Of a stretch of 6,314 nucleotides of DNA, positions 1-6,181 are shown one piece after another. A program made the translations under genes and the position numbers. Location: positions 1 to 6,314 of the forward strand of contig JBJOER010000295.1 in NCBI GenBank assembly GCA_046049215.1, read 5' to 3'. The DNA comes from JAJTFW01 sp046049215 (lineage in GTDB: Bacteria > Bacteroidota > Bacteroidia > AKYH767-A > OLB10). The notes beneath the pieces were generated by a model that had not been told where the DNA came from, did not search any database, and saw only the letters and a program-made list of their open reading frames with translations. Position 1 is the stretch's first letter. The number at the start of each line of letters is the position of its first letter.

Positions 1-1
1 A

Positions 2-1225
2 GTCCCCACCGGATTCACCATCACTTCCGGTCAGGGGTCTTCCACTATTTCGGTGTCGTTCACCGGAATGGCCGTTCAGTCCGGGATCAGGGGACTGCTT
101 TGCGCGCTTTCCACCGATGCCTGCAGCTCGCAAGTGTACTCCTGTGCCAATATCGATTACCAGGTGGCGGCACCTGTCACGCCGCCCTCCATCTCCGGTC
201 CTACCAAGGTTTGTCCGGGCGATACAGCAATTTACTCGATCGCCGCGGTGGCCAGGGCGAGTTCGTACAATTGGACTGTCCCCACAGGAGTATACATTAT
301 CTCCGGTCAGGGCGGACAGGTGCTCGCCGTTGCCATCGGTGCAGGTTTTCAGGGAGGCGTTTTTTCAGTGGTAGCATCTAATGTCTGCGGTAACAGTAAC
401 GCACGTACGAAAACCGTTGGGTGGAACGTCCTGACGGGTTCCATGCTGATCAGTGGTCCCACTTCCGGCTTGTGCAATGCATCGGGAGTAGCCTACACAA
501 CAACTCCGCTAACCGGAGCGAGTGGATACTATTGGGGCGTTCCGGCAGGATCAAACCTCGTCAGTGGCCAGGGCACGACCGGCGTTGTGGTCAATTACGG
601 CGGTAGTTTCGTTTCCGGTAACCTCACCGTGACGGCTCAAAACGGATGTGGAAACGGATCCATGCGGTCCGTATCCGTAAAGGCAGCACCAGGGCAACCC
701 GAGCCGATCTCCGGACCCCTTGTGCTTTGTGCGAACCAACTGTATGGGTATTCGGTGGCCAGCGTTGGTGGAGCTACCGCTTACAATTGGACCGTTCCGG
801 CGGGATTCCAAATTCAGTCGGGGCAGGGGACCAAGACCCTCGCGTTACAAGCGGGACCCAATGCCGCCAGTAGCTTAAGCATCAGTGTCAATGCGTCCAA
901 TGCATGCGGAAACAGTTCGGCGCGATCCCTCACGGCCATCAGTGTTTCGGGTTGCCTGCGTTTGGTGGAAACGGGTGTAGATCTGGAAGTCTATCCCAAT
1001 CCGGCCCAAGACAGGGTGGTGATCCGTAACCTGGGCAGTGATATACCGATTCACCTGCAAAGCATTTCGGACATAGCCGGTCGTATGGTATCGTATTCCG
1101 TGCCGATGGATACGGGAAGTAATCGTCAGCTGGAAATCGATATTCAACAGCTGCCCCCTGGACTTTACATGCTGAATCTTTTGATAGGCACCGAATACCG
1201 CTATTTGAAATTGGTTGTTGAATAG
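2..1225 (+). CDS. PKD-like repeat protein with T9SS type A sorting domain (5' partial)
   Basis: Predicted cell-surface or secreted protein exported by the type IX secretion system; substrate unknown. The frame is open to the left edge, so the N-terminus and signal peptide are missing and 407 residues are visible. A GTG at 53 is only an internal valine, because the codons before it already encode the strand-and-turn of a repeat (VPTG...SGQG). After this truncated unit come three PKD-like Ig-fold repeats (PKD_6-like), each running ISGP, then Cys, then Y-x-W-x-VP, then SGQG, then C-G-N. The last ~80 residues are a classic T9SS C-terminal domain: VYPNPAQD, then a D-x-x-GR turn, then LPPGLYML and a final beta strand ending KLVVE. 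In known T9SS cargo this domain directs passage across the outer membrane and is usually removed. It converges on the minus-strand regulator. Domain calls are firm; the role (adhesin, matrix or carrier of a missing N-terminal enzyme) is open. Confidence 0.93.
   Translation, partial: VPTGFTITSGQGSSTISVSFTGMAVQSGIRGLLCALSTDACSSQVYSCANIDYQVAAPVTPPSISGPTKVCPGDTAIYSIAAVARASSYNWTVPTGVYIISGQGGQVLAVAIGAGFQGGVFSVVASNVCGNSNARTKTVGWNVLTGSMLISGPTSGLCNASGVAYTTTPLTGASGYYWGVPAGSNLVSGQGTTGVVVNYGGSFVSGNLTVTAQNGCGNGSMRSVSVKAAPGQPEPISGPLVLCANQLYGYSVASVGGATAYNWTVPAGFQIQSGQGTKTLALQAGPNAASSLSISVNASNACGNSSARSLTAISVSGCLRLVETGVDLEVYPNPAQDRVVIRNLGSDIPIHLQSISDIAGRMVSYSVPMDTGSNRQLEIDIQQLPPGLYMLNLLIGTEYRYLKLVVE
191..955 (+). 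repeat. Three tandem PKD-like repeats, 258-nt period
   Basis: The ISGP motif that opens each unit begins at 191, 449 and 707, an exact spacing of 258 nt (86 residues). Each unit has one cysteine shortly after ISGP and a second in a C-G-N motif 58 or 59 residues later, which suggests one disulfide per Ig-like domain after export. The aromatic core (YNW, YYW, YNW) and the VP[TA]G and SGQG turns repeat in register. DNA identity between units is only patchy, so these are old, protein-level duplications. A degenerate unit with extra cysteines precedes them from position 2. Confidence 0.9.
980..1222 (+). other. T9SS type A C-terminal sorting domain (coding segment)
   Basis: The segment encodes the signature VYPNPAQD (from 989), followed by a beta-rich stretch with a DIAGR turn and the LPPGLYML motif before the final strand. 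This order (YPNP, then D-x-x-G, then L-x-x-G-x-Y, then the terminal strand) is the established pattern of T9SS type A sorting domains. It identifies the protein as T9SS cargo independently of its repeats. Confidence 0.92.
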
Positions 1226-1271
1226 AGTTTTAATTCGGATCGACTCCGGTTCATCTCCCGGCTTCCTGAAA

Positions 1272-1308
1272 TAAAAAACACCTTCGGCGACCGCTCACCG
1301 AAGGTGTT
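1272..1308 (-). terminator. Intrinsic terminator, minus strand, possibly bidirectional
   Basis: A perfect 11-bp stem (1277-1287 with 1298-1308) closes a 10-nt loop. Read on the minus strand the stem runs into a T-tract formed by the A-run at 1273-1278, the normal form of a Rho-independent terminator. It lies 163 nt past the stop of the minus-strand regulator and 51 nt past the stop of the plus-strand repeat protein. On the plus strand no U-tract follows (GGGAAAAG), so it is a weaker candidate there, though no better one was found for the left gene. Confidence 0.65.
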
Positions 1309-1360
1309 GGGAAAAGTCCTGTTTTACATTCAAAGGCACTGACGCAAAAAGGCAGGGACG

Positions 1361-1376
1361 GGAACGAGCGCGTTCC
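1361..1376. other. Short hairpin in convergent intergenic region
   Basis: A 6-bp perfect stem (GGAACG at 1361-1366 with CGTTCC at 1371-1376) has a tetranucleotide loop. No T-run follows immediately on either strand, so it is not a canonical terminator. It would form part of the 3' untranslated region of the regulator transcript if the hairpin at 1391-1443 is read through. Confidence 0.35.
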
Positions 1377-1390
1377 ACTCGCATCAGGTT

Positions 1391-1443
1391 GATCAAAAAT
1401 CTGATTGAATTCACCCGGTTGCAAGCCGGAATGCGTGAATCAG
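1391..1443 (-). terminator. Candidate terminator directly after the regulator gene
   Basis: A nested stem-loop lies 28 nt past the regulator stop codon. The inner stem pairs 1415-1420 with 1424-1429 (six pairs, one wobble, 3-nt loop). The outer stem pairs 1409-1414 with 1435-1440 across a 5-nt one-sided bulge, and CTG at 1401-1403 can pair with CAG at 1441-1443. Read on the minus strand the structure is followed by ATTTTTG. The bulges and short U-tract make it weaker than the hairpin at 1277-1308, which could act as a backup. Confidence 0.4.
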
Positions 1444-1471
1444 GTAATCTTCACCTTTTTCAGCAGTGGTT

Positions 1472-2917
1472 TTAGACGGAAATGGAGTCGTGCAGGAAAT
1501 ACATCATCATCCTGCGGTCTTCGGCATGGCGGATACGGCGTACGGCATCGTGCGTAAATCCACGCTCGCGGAAAGCGGTGTTCAAACCTTTGACGATCTC
1601 ACTTCTGATTTTCTTCTGATTGTCGGGCGAGCGGGTGTCAATACCCAACAACTCATTGAACTGTACTGTGTTCAGCGCCTGGCCTAGCTTCTTTTTGTCG
1701 ATCAGAATGCGCAATAACTGAGCTTCCTGGCTCTGCAGTGAGTCGTCCAAGGCGATTCCGTTGAACTGCAGTGTTCCGTCGTGCTGACTCAAAACGAATT
1801 CCAGCGGCTCAGGTGAATCCTGGCCCGCCTCGGACTCTGCCTCAGGTCGTTGTCCTGATCTTCGACGTTTCAATATGGTCCAGCCCCCGGCGATGGCAAG
1901 AAGTGCAGTGGCCCCAACCGCTATGGATGTGGTCACTGTGGACGAAGAACCCACCTGCTTGAGCATGGGAATGGACTTGAGTGGATTTTTCGTCAATTCG
2001 GTCCAGGGTATGGTATCAACGACGACGAAACCGGAAGTGTCGACCACCAGCAACGCATTGCGCGTCGAAATCAGAAGGCATCCCTCGTTTTTTCGTTCAC
2101 AGGCCTCCCGGAACCGTTTTCTAGCCTGCTGGCTAGGAATCAGGCAATGCCGGTCGAGGTAATTCACATGCGCACAGGTATCGCCGTTGCTTGAGTACAG
2201 CCAACGACCCCAAGCGGTTTCAAGGGAGGATAATGCGTGGGCAGGACTCAGGAAAAACTCCGCTTCGGGATTGAGCGCACCGATTGTGGTCCAGTCGCGG
2301 TTCAGTAGATCCAATTCGAACAATGAATCGATCATGACCCGGCTCGTTTTTTCAGCTGTTATTATTCCGTACGAGCCCGTTTGAAGCAGCGTATGCCGCA
2401 TGTGGTCGTAGAAGCAATATTGCCCGAACACGGGAAGCTCCCGCGACAAAGGCACAAGTTCCCATTCCCCTGTTTTTTCCCGGTAATTGAACAGCATGCC
2501 GTTGGTCCGCCAGTACCCGTATCCACCGTACTTCATGCCCGGGAAAAGCATGTAGCTATTGAAGTCGTACCCCGTAAAAAAAGTGTTGTCCAGGCGATTC
2601 CACACCCGGCTGGAGTCCAGTTTCCAAAGTTGGCCGTTTCCATTGCCCATGAGGAACCAATCTCCATCGGGATCCCTGTAAAGATGATACCAAAAAAATT
2701 GCCTGTTTTGATACGCATCGTCCGGATATCCCTGAAAATCAATTGTTCCGATAGGATAAACCTGGCTCCAAAAGGGGGAGTCAGGCATTCTTCTCGAGCC
2801 TTGCTTGGGTTCTGCACCCAGAGATACTGAGTATACCGAAAAGCAAAAAAACAAAAGGCTCAAATCGGTGTACAGGCTGGTCCAGCCACCTTTAAATAAG
2901 TCAGAATTGCGCAACAT
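1472..2917 (-). CDS. Transmembrane one-component regulator: periplasmic propeller-like sensor, TM helix, winged-helix domain
   Basis: A 481-residue predicted ToxR-like regulator, expected to bind DNA from the inner membrane with no kinase step. A hydrophobic stretch at ~19-34, after a short head containing Lys9, looks like a signal peptide. Residues ~45-315 are rich in W, Y and G with recurring strand motifs (GDWFLMGNGNGQLWKL, GYGYWRTNGMLFNY, LFELDLLNRDW, NALLVVDTSG), consistent with a kelch- or WD-like beta-propeller. A single membrane helix at ~328-349 is followed by KRRR, which places the C-terminus in the cytoplasm. Residues ~372-481 look like a winged helix: a strand with FNGIAL, then SQEAQLLRIL, a helix with FNELLGI, a helix with NQKKIRSEIVKGLN, and a final strand pair with EDRRMMMY. 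There is no histidine kinase, receiver or sigma/anti-sigma signature. The ATG at 2917 is the only good start before the signal segment; no clear Shine-Dalgarno precedes it. It is divergent from the propeller lipoprotein. Architecture is fairly secure; ligand and target are unknown. Confidence 0.85.
   Translation of the reverse strand: MLRNSDLFKGGWTSLYTDLSLLFFCFSVYSVSLGAEPKQGSRRMPDSPFWSQVYPIGTIDFQGYPDDAYQNRQFFWYHLYRDPDGDWFLMGNGNGQLWKLDSSRVWNRLDNTFFTGYDFNSYMLFPGMKYGGYGYWRTNGMLFNYREKTGEWELVPLSRELPVFGQYCFYDHMRHTLLQTGSYGIITAEKTSRVMIDSLFELDLLNRDWTTIGALNPEAEFFLSPAHALSSLETAWGRWLYSSNGDTCAHVNYLDRHCLIPSQQARKRFREACERKNEGCLLISTRNALLVVDTSGFVVVDTIPWTELTKNPLKSIPMLKQVGSSSTVTTSIAVGATALLAIAGGWTILKRRRSGQRPEAESEAGQDSPEPLEFVLSQHDGTLQFNGIALDDSLQSQEAQLLRILIDKKKLGQALNTVQFNELLGIDTRSPDNQKKIRSEIVKGLNTAFRERGFTHDAVRRIRHAEDRRMMMYFLHDSISV
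1871..1936 (-). other. Transmembrane segment of the regulator (coding segment)
   Basis: The segment encodes about 22 uncharged, mostly small or hydrophobic residues (TTSIAVGATALLAIAGGWTI region, residues ~328-349), bounded on the C-terminal side by KRRR. By the positive-inside rule this places the sensor region in the periplasm and the winged-helix-like domain in the cytoplasm, the key fact behind the one-component regulator call. Confidence 0.8.
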
Positions 2918-3197
2918 GGGATTCTGTAGTCGAAAACAGGTAATTTATAAAGTACTGAATATCAATTATTGTAACCTATTTTTAAAAGGTGAATTTAAAT
3001 CAGCGTGCCTAAATTAAGAATAAAAACAACTTTCCGGGCAAGTCTCTTCGTCTTGTCAATTTTGGTTGATTGATTTTTTTCTTCATTCAGCCGCTTTGAG
3101 TTGTTCAACAATCCGGGAAAAACAAATGCATTGGCTATAATAATCCTTTTAAGAAGAGGTGTATTTTCGGTTAAATTCGTGTTTCCACATTATACCC
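2918..3197. promoter_or_regulatory. Divergent A/T-rich promoter region
   Basis: This 280-nt gap separates the starts of the regulator (minus) and the propeller lipoprotein (plus), so it must hold promoters for both unless they are read from elsewhere. Bacteroidota promoters typically have TTG/TTTG near -33 and TAnnTTTG near -7. On the plus side, TATTTTCG at 3162-3169 matches five of six fixed bases, but no TTG lies at the usual distance; TATAAT at 3136-3141 also occurs. On the minus side a TTG followed 20 nt later by TACCTGTT is a weak match. Near-palindromes that could be operators are TTGTTCAACAA (3101-3111), CAATTATTG (2963-2971) and ATTTAAAT (2993-3000). Exact promoters cannot be fixed by eye. 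Confidence 0.45.
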
Positions 3198-3254
3198 ATG
3201 ACCAGACCCTCTGTCCTCTTATTGATCCTCAACCTGATTTTGATTGTCGGCTGT
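3198..3254 (+). other. Lipoprotein (SPII) signal peptide with lipobox IVGC (coding segment)
   Basis: The first 19 codons from ATG 3198 give a short basic head (Arg3), a Leu/Ile-rich core and the lipobox I-V-G-C with Cys19 as the predicted lipidation site. The residue after the cysteine is Lys, not Asp, so outer-membrane sorting is the default expectation. The downstream residues (KSSMQ) do not show an obvious acidic lipoprotein export signal of the kind described for Bacteroidota surface lipoproteins. Confidence 0.8.
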
Positions 3255-5951
3255 AAAAGTTCCATGCAAACCGCTTCCTCAAAACGGTTCAGGCCGGGGG
3301 AGGGGTCGGAGGAAAACCTGAGCGCACGGAAAAAATGGGAGCTGGAGCGCCTGGCGGATCCGAGAACCGGCAGGATCCCACACGGTATCCGTCAAAAGGA
3401 ACTGGCGTTTGCCGCGACGATCCCCGGCCATGGTGCTCAGGCCCGGCTCAATAGCCAGATGGTGCCCTGGGAGCTTCGTGGTCCGACCAACCTGGGCGGT
3501 CGAACGCGCGCTTTTGCCATGGATGTGACCAATGAGAATGTGCTATTCGCGGGCGGTGTTTCCGGTGGATTGTGGAGAAGTACCGATGCCGGGCTGACCT
3601 GGAACCGCGTCACCGACCTGAACGGCTACCAGGGGGTAATTGCCATTGCACAGGACAAACGCCTCGGGCATACCGACACCTGGTACTACCTCACAGGTGA
3701 AGCGTACGGTACATCCGCCAGCGGAGGCGGTGCATTCTACCTGGGTAACGGGGTTTACAAATCCACCGATGGAGGACTCACATGGAATTCACTCCCCTCT
3801 ACCGTTTCCGGTACTCCGCAATCTTTCGATAACGTATGGGATGTGGCCTGGAACCTGGTCACCGATGCCTCCAATGCGGCAGACGAAGAAGTGTACGTCG
3901 CCACTTACGATGCCGTCTACAGAAGTGTCAACGGCGGAACTTCCTGGTCGCGGGTGAGGGGGTACGGTGGCACAACCGCCGCCTCTGCCTATTTTACCGA
4001 TGTGGCTGTTTCACCCTCGGGCGTTGTTTATGCCACCCTGAGCAGCGACGGTGCCACCAACCAAAAGGGCATTTGGCGTTCCAACGACGGAGTCACCTGG
4101 ACCAACATCACGCCTTCCAATTTCCCATCTGTATACGACAGGTTGGTGATCGAAATCGATCCGAACAATGAAAACCGTGTCTATTTCTTCGGTCCAACTC
4201 CCGGCTTTGGGCGGGTAAGCACCGATTTTCTGGGTGATACTTTACACAACAGTTTGTGGCGATTGGAATACGATACCGCCGGTTCCGTATGGACCGACCT
4301 GAGTCAGAACATGCCGGGCAACATCGGTGTCTTCAACGGATTGAATACGCAGGGCGGTTACGATGTGGTGGTGAAGGTCAAACCCGGCGATCCGAACACG
4401 GTATTTATCGGAGGAACCAACATTTACCGATCCACCTCCGCGTTCGCCGATTCTTTGAATACCACAGTGATGGGAGGATACGCCATCGGTGCCGCATTGC
4501 CTTTCGTCGGCGAATATCCCGGGCATCATCCCGATCAGCATGTGCTCGCTTTTCTTCCCTCCAACCCGGATGTGATGTATTCGGCGCACGACGGCGGTGT
4601 ATCGCGTACCGAGGATAACATGGCAGCCAATGTGGTATGGAGCGACAGGAGTTCCGGCTATGTCACTTCTCAATTTTATACGGTCACCATGGATATGAAT
4701 TCCACCAGCGATGTACTTCTGGGTGGATTGCAGGATAACGGCACGTGGTTCACGAATTCCACCGACCCCGCAGTTCCGTGGTATCCTTCTTTCGATGGCG
4801 ACGGTTCGTATTCGGCCATTGCCAACAACGGTGCCAACTACTATTTCTCAAAACAACAGGGACGTATCTACAAGACTACCATCGATGCCCAGGGTGCGGT
4901 GACGGCCTACCGCAGGATGGATCCCATCGGAGCAACGAACTACCGCTTCATTGCGCCTTTTCTTCTCGATCCCAACGACAACAACATCATGTACCTCTGC
5001 GCAGGGGAATCCATCTGGAGAAACGACGACTTGAGTGCGATTGCACTCACCGGGCAGTTCGATACCATCTCCACCAACTGGGTGCAGTTTCCTGATACAC
5101 TGGTTACAGTCGACGAGGTGATCACGGCGCTTGCCATCAGCACTGTGCCCGCTCATCGCCTGTACTATGGCACCAACAAGCGCAATGTGTACCGTGTCGA
5201 TTCGGTGAATACCGGCCTGCCTGGCAGGATGTTGATCAGTAATAATCAGTTCCCCTTCGGTAATGTGAGTTGTATAGCAGTCAACCCCCAAAATGCCGAT
5301 GAAATATTGGTTGTATTCAGTAACTACAATGTGTATAGTTTGTTTCATACCGACAATGCAGGTGTCAGTTGGAACCGCGTGGCGGGGAACCTCGAAGCCA
5401 CTACCACCGGCTCCGGTAACGGACCCTCGCTGCGATGGGCCAGCATCTTGCCTTTGCAGAACGGCGACAAAGTCTATTTTGTCGGTGCCAGTACCGGTTT
5501 GTACGCCACATCCACCTTCAATGGACTGTCTACACAATGGTATCAACAAGGCTATTCTTCCATCGGTACTTCAGTGGTGGATATGGTCGTCAGTCGACCT
5601 GCCGATGGTCGTGTTGCTGTCGGTACCCACGGCAACGGCATGTTCGGAACCACGGTGACCAGCACGGGCGATATCACCGGGTTGGGTGAAAACGAAATTT
5701 TCTCCGATCTGAAGGTTTTCCCCAATCCGGCTGGACGGGAGATCACGGTGTCTTTGACGGAGGGTTTCTCAAAAGGCCAGGTGCATTGCTCGGTCATGGA
5801 TGAACTGGGTCGCCTGATCGATCAATTCAATGCTGTTCCATCCGTTGAAGCGTCATTCAACTATCCGACTCAAAAACTTTCCCCGGGTACTTATTACATC
5901 CTGGTCGAGCAGGGCGAACGCAGAGGTATGGTTACCTTTTTGCGTCTCTGA
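3198..5951 (+). CDS. Asp-box beta-propeller lipoprotein with T9SS type A sorting domain
   Basis: A 917-residue predicted surface protein of the sortilin/VPS10-like, BNR-repeat class often annotated as glycosyl hydrolase or sialidase-like; no enzyme activity can be assigned. The ATG at 3198 is preferred because it begins a compact lipoprotein signal (MTRPS, a Leu/Ile core, then IVGC with the lipid Cys at 19); a GTG at 3159 would bury it behind 13 poor residues. A charged linker (~25-85) holds DPRTGRIPHGIRQKELAFA, which resembles a leader I recall in Bacteroidota relatives. The propeller opens with GPTNLGGRTRAFAMD and AGGVSGGLWRSTDAG. Asp boxes lie at ~128-135, 189-196, 243-250, 295-301 and 718-725. 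HPDQHVLAFLPSNPD (~444), AHDGGVSRTEDN (~464) and GGLQDNGTW (~509) look like family blocks; VGTHGNGMFG (~808) closes the propeller. The T9SS domain starts near 835 with VFPNPAGRE and ends LSPGTYYILVEQ...FLRL. Catalytic residues of true sialidases were not identified. Confidence 0.93.
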   Translation: MTRPSVLLLILNLILIVGCKSSMQTASSKRFRPGEGSEENLSARKKWELERLADPRTGRIPHGIRQKELAFAATIPGHGAQARLNSQMVPWELRGPTNLGGRTRAFAMDVTNENVLFAGGVSGGLWRSTDAGLTWNRVTDLNGYQGVIAIAQDKRLGHTDTWYYLTGEAYGTSASGGGAFYLGNGVYKSTDGGLTWNSLPSTVSGTPQSFDNVWDVAWNLVTDASNAADEEVYVATYDAVYRSVNGGTSWSRVRGYGGTTAASAYFTDVAVSPSGVVYATLSSDGATNQKGIWRSNDGVTWTNITPSNFPSVYDRLVIEIDPNNENRVYFFGPTPGFGRVSTDFLGDTLHNSLWRLEYDTAGSVWTDLSQNMPGNIGVFNGLNTQGGYDVVVKVKPGDPNTVFIGGTNIYRSTSAFADSLNTTVMGGYAIGAALPFVGEYPGHHPDQHVLAFLPSNPDVMYSAHDGGVSRTEDNMAANVVWSDRSSGYVTSQFYTVTMDMNSTSDVLLGGLQDNGTWFTNSTDPAVPWYPSFDGDGSYSAIANNGANYYFSKQQGRIYKTTIDAQGAVTAYRRMDPIGATNYRFIAPFLLDPNDNNIMYLCAGESIWRNDDLSAIALTGQFDTISTNWVQFPDTLVTVDEVITALAISTVPAHRLYYGTNKRNVYRVDSVNTGLPGRMLISNNQFPFGNVSCIAVNPQNADEILVVFSNYNVYSLFHTDNAGVSWNRVAGNLEATTTGSGNGPSLRWASILPLQNGDKVYFVGASTGLYATSTFNGLSTQWYQQGYSSIGTSVVDMVVSRPADGRVAVGTHGNGMFGTTVTSTGDITGLGENEIFSDLKVFPNPAGREITVSLTEGFSKGQVHCSVMDELGRLIDQFNAVPSVEASFNYPTQKLSPGTYYILVEQGERRGMVTFLRL
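5700..5948 (+). other. T9SS type A C-terminal sorting domain (coding segment)
   Basis: This segment encodes VFPNPAGRE (from 5715), a strand with a DELGR turn, and LSPGTYYILVEQ before the last strand, which is cut off after FLRL. It has the same order of motifs as the sorting domain at the end of the left gene but a clearly different sequence, so the two are family members rather than a recent duplication. Confidence 0.92.
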
Positions 5952-5978
5952 CGAACTCCAGAGCTACGCGGTTTTTTT
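5941..5978 (+). terminator. Intrinsic terminator overlapping the 3' end of the propeller gene
   Basis: The stem pairs GCGT (5942-5945) with ACGC (5966-5969) and CTCTG (5946-5950) with CAGAG (5959-5963): nine Watson-Crick pairs interrupted by a 2-nt bulge (5964-5965), with an 8-nt loop. It is followed by GG and seven T residues (5972-5978). The left arm lies inside the last codons and most of the stop codon (TGA 5949-5951), so the gene has essentially no 3' untranslated region and is probably the last of its transcript. Confidence 0.7.
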
Positions 5979-5983
5979 AAGCA

Positions 5984-6040
5984 TCCGGAAAATGGAGTCT
6001 GTGTCGACGTGTGTGTTACATGTCCGGTAAATGGAGTTCG
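5984..6040 (+). repeat. Imperfect 18-nt direct repeat, 39-nt period
   Basis: TCCGGAAAATGGAGTCTG at 5984-6001 and TCCGGTAAATGGAGTTCG at 6023-6040 differ at three positions. The second copy ends in GAATTCCCCTA (6040-6050), and that 11-mer recurs exactly at 6089-6099. Spaced, imperfect repeats of this type occur near the ends of some insertion sequences, but no transposase, terminal inverted pair or target-site duplication is visible here. Confidence 0.6.
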
Positions 6041-6156
6041 AATTCCCCTATGATTTATCGGCAATAACTTTCAGGCTTGTCGAAGCTTGAATTCCCCTAC
6101 GCAAACAGTGTTTCCCCACTACTAATTTTCCATCTGCCCAATTTTCTTTTGTGTTT

Positions 6157-6181
6157 GTCAAAATAGCGAGCGGTTTTTGAC
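6157..6181. other. 7-bp hairpin near right edge
   Basis: GTCAAAA (6157-6163) is the exact reverse complement of TTTTGAC (6175-6181), with an 11-nt loop. An overlapping alternative pairs TTTGTCA (6154-6160) with TGACAAA (6188-6194). If the minus-strand frame ending at 6158 is a real gene, the hairpin overlaps its stop codon and could help end transcription, although only CAAACACAAAAG follows it on that strand rather than a T-tract. Confidence 0.4.

Noticed and set aside
53..55. GTG as the start of the left gene
   Set aside because: The same frame is open to position 2, and its codons encode the VPTG and SGQG motifs of a repeat unit, so the gene simply continues beyond the left edge.
2381..2830. 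149-codon plus-strand open frame opposite the regulator
   Set aside because: It is antisense to the sensor-coding part of a gene with coherent domain order, and its peptide shows no signal, repeat or known motif.
3101..3141. TTGTTC and TATAAT as a sigma-70-type promoter pair
   Set aside because: The elements are 29 nt apart, far beyond the usual ~17 nt, and Bacteroidota use different consensus elements. TTGTTC is better seen as part of the palindrome TTGTTCAACAA.
3159..3197. GTG start giving a 13-residue longer propeller protein
   Set aside because: The extension contains FRLNSCFHIIP and would place the signal peptide internally, while ATG 3198 starts a clean lipoprotein signal. The purine-rich AGAGG abuts the GTG with no spacing, so it does not support that start.
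4848..5549. Long minus-strand open frame (233 codons) inside the propeller gene
   Set aside because: It lies wholly opposite a well-supported T9SS gene, its peptide has no recognisable domain, and it fits an antisense shadow of G/C-rich codons.
3198..5951. Specific sialidase or glycosidase annotation
   Set aside because: Asp boxes are structural and occur in many non-enzymatic propellers. I could not identify the arginine triad and catalytic Tyr/Glu/Asp set of true sialidases.
5984..6099. CRISPR-like array
   Set aside because: There are only two copies of each short repeat, they are imperfect, the periods differ (39 and 49 nt), and there is no cas gene.
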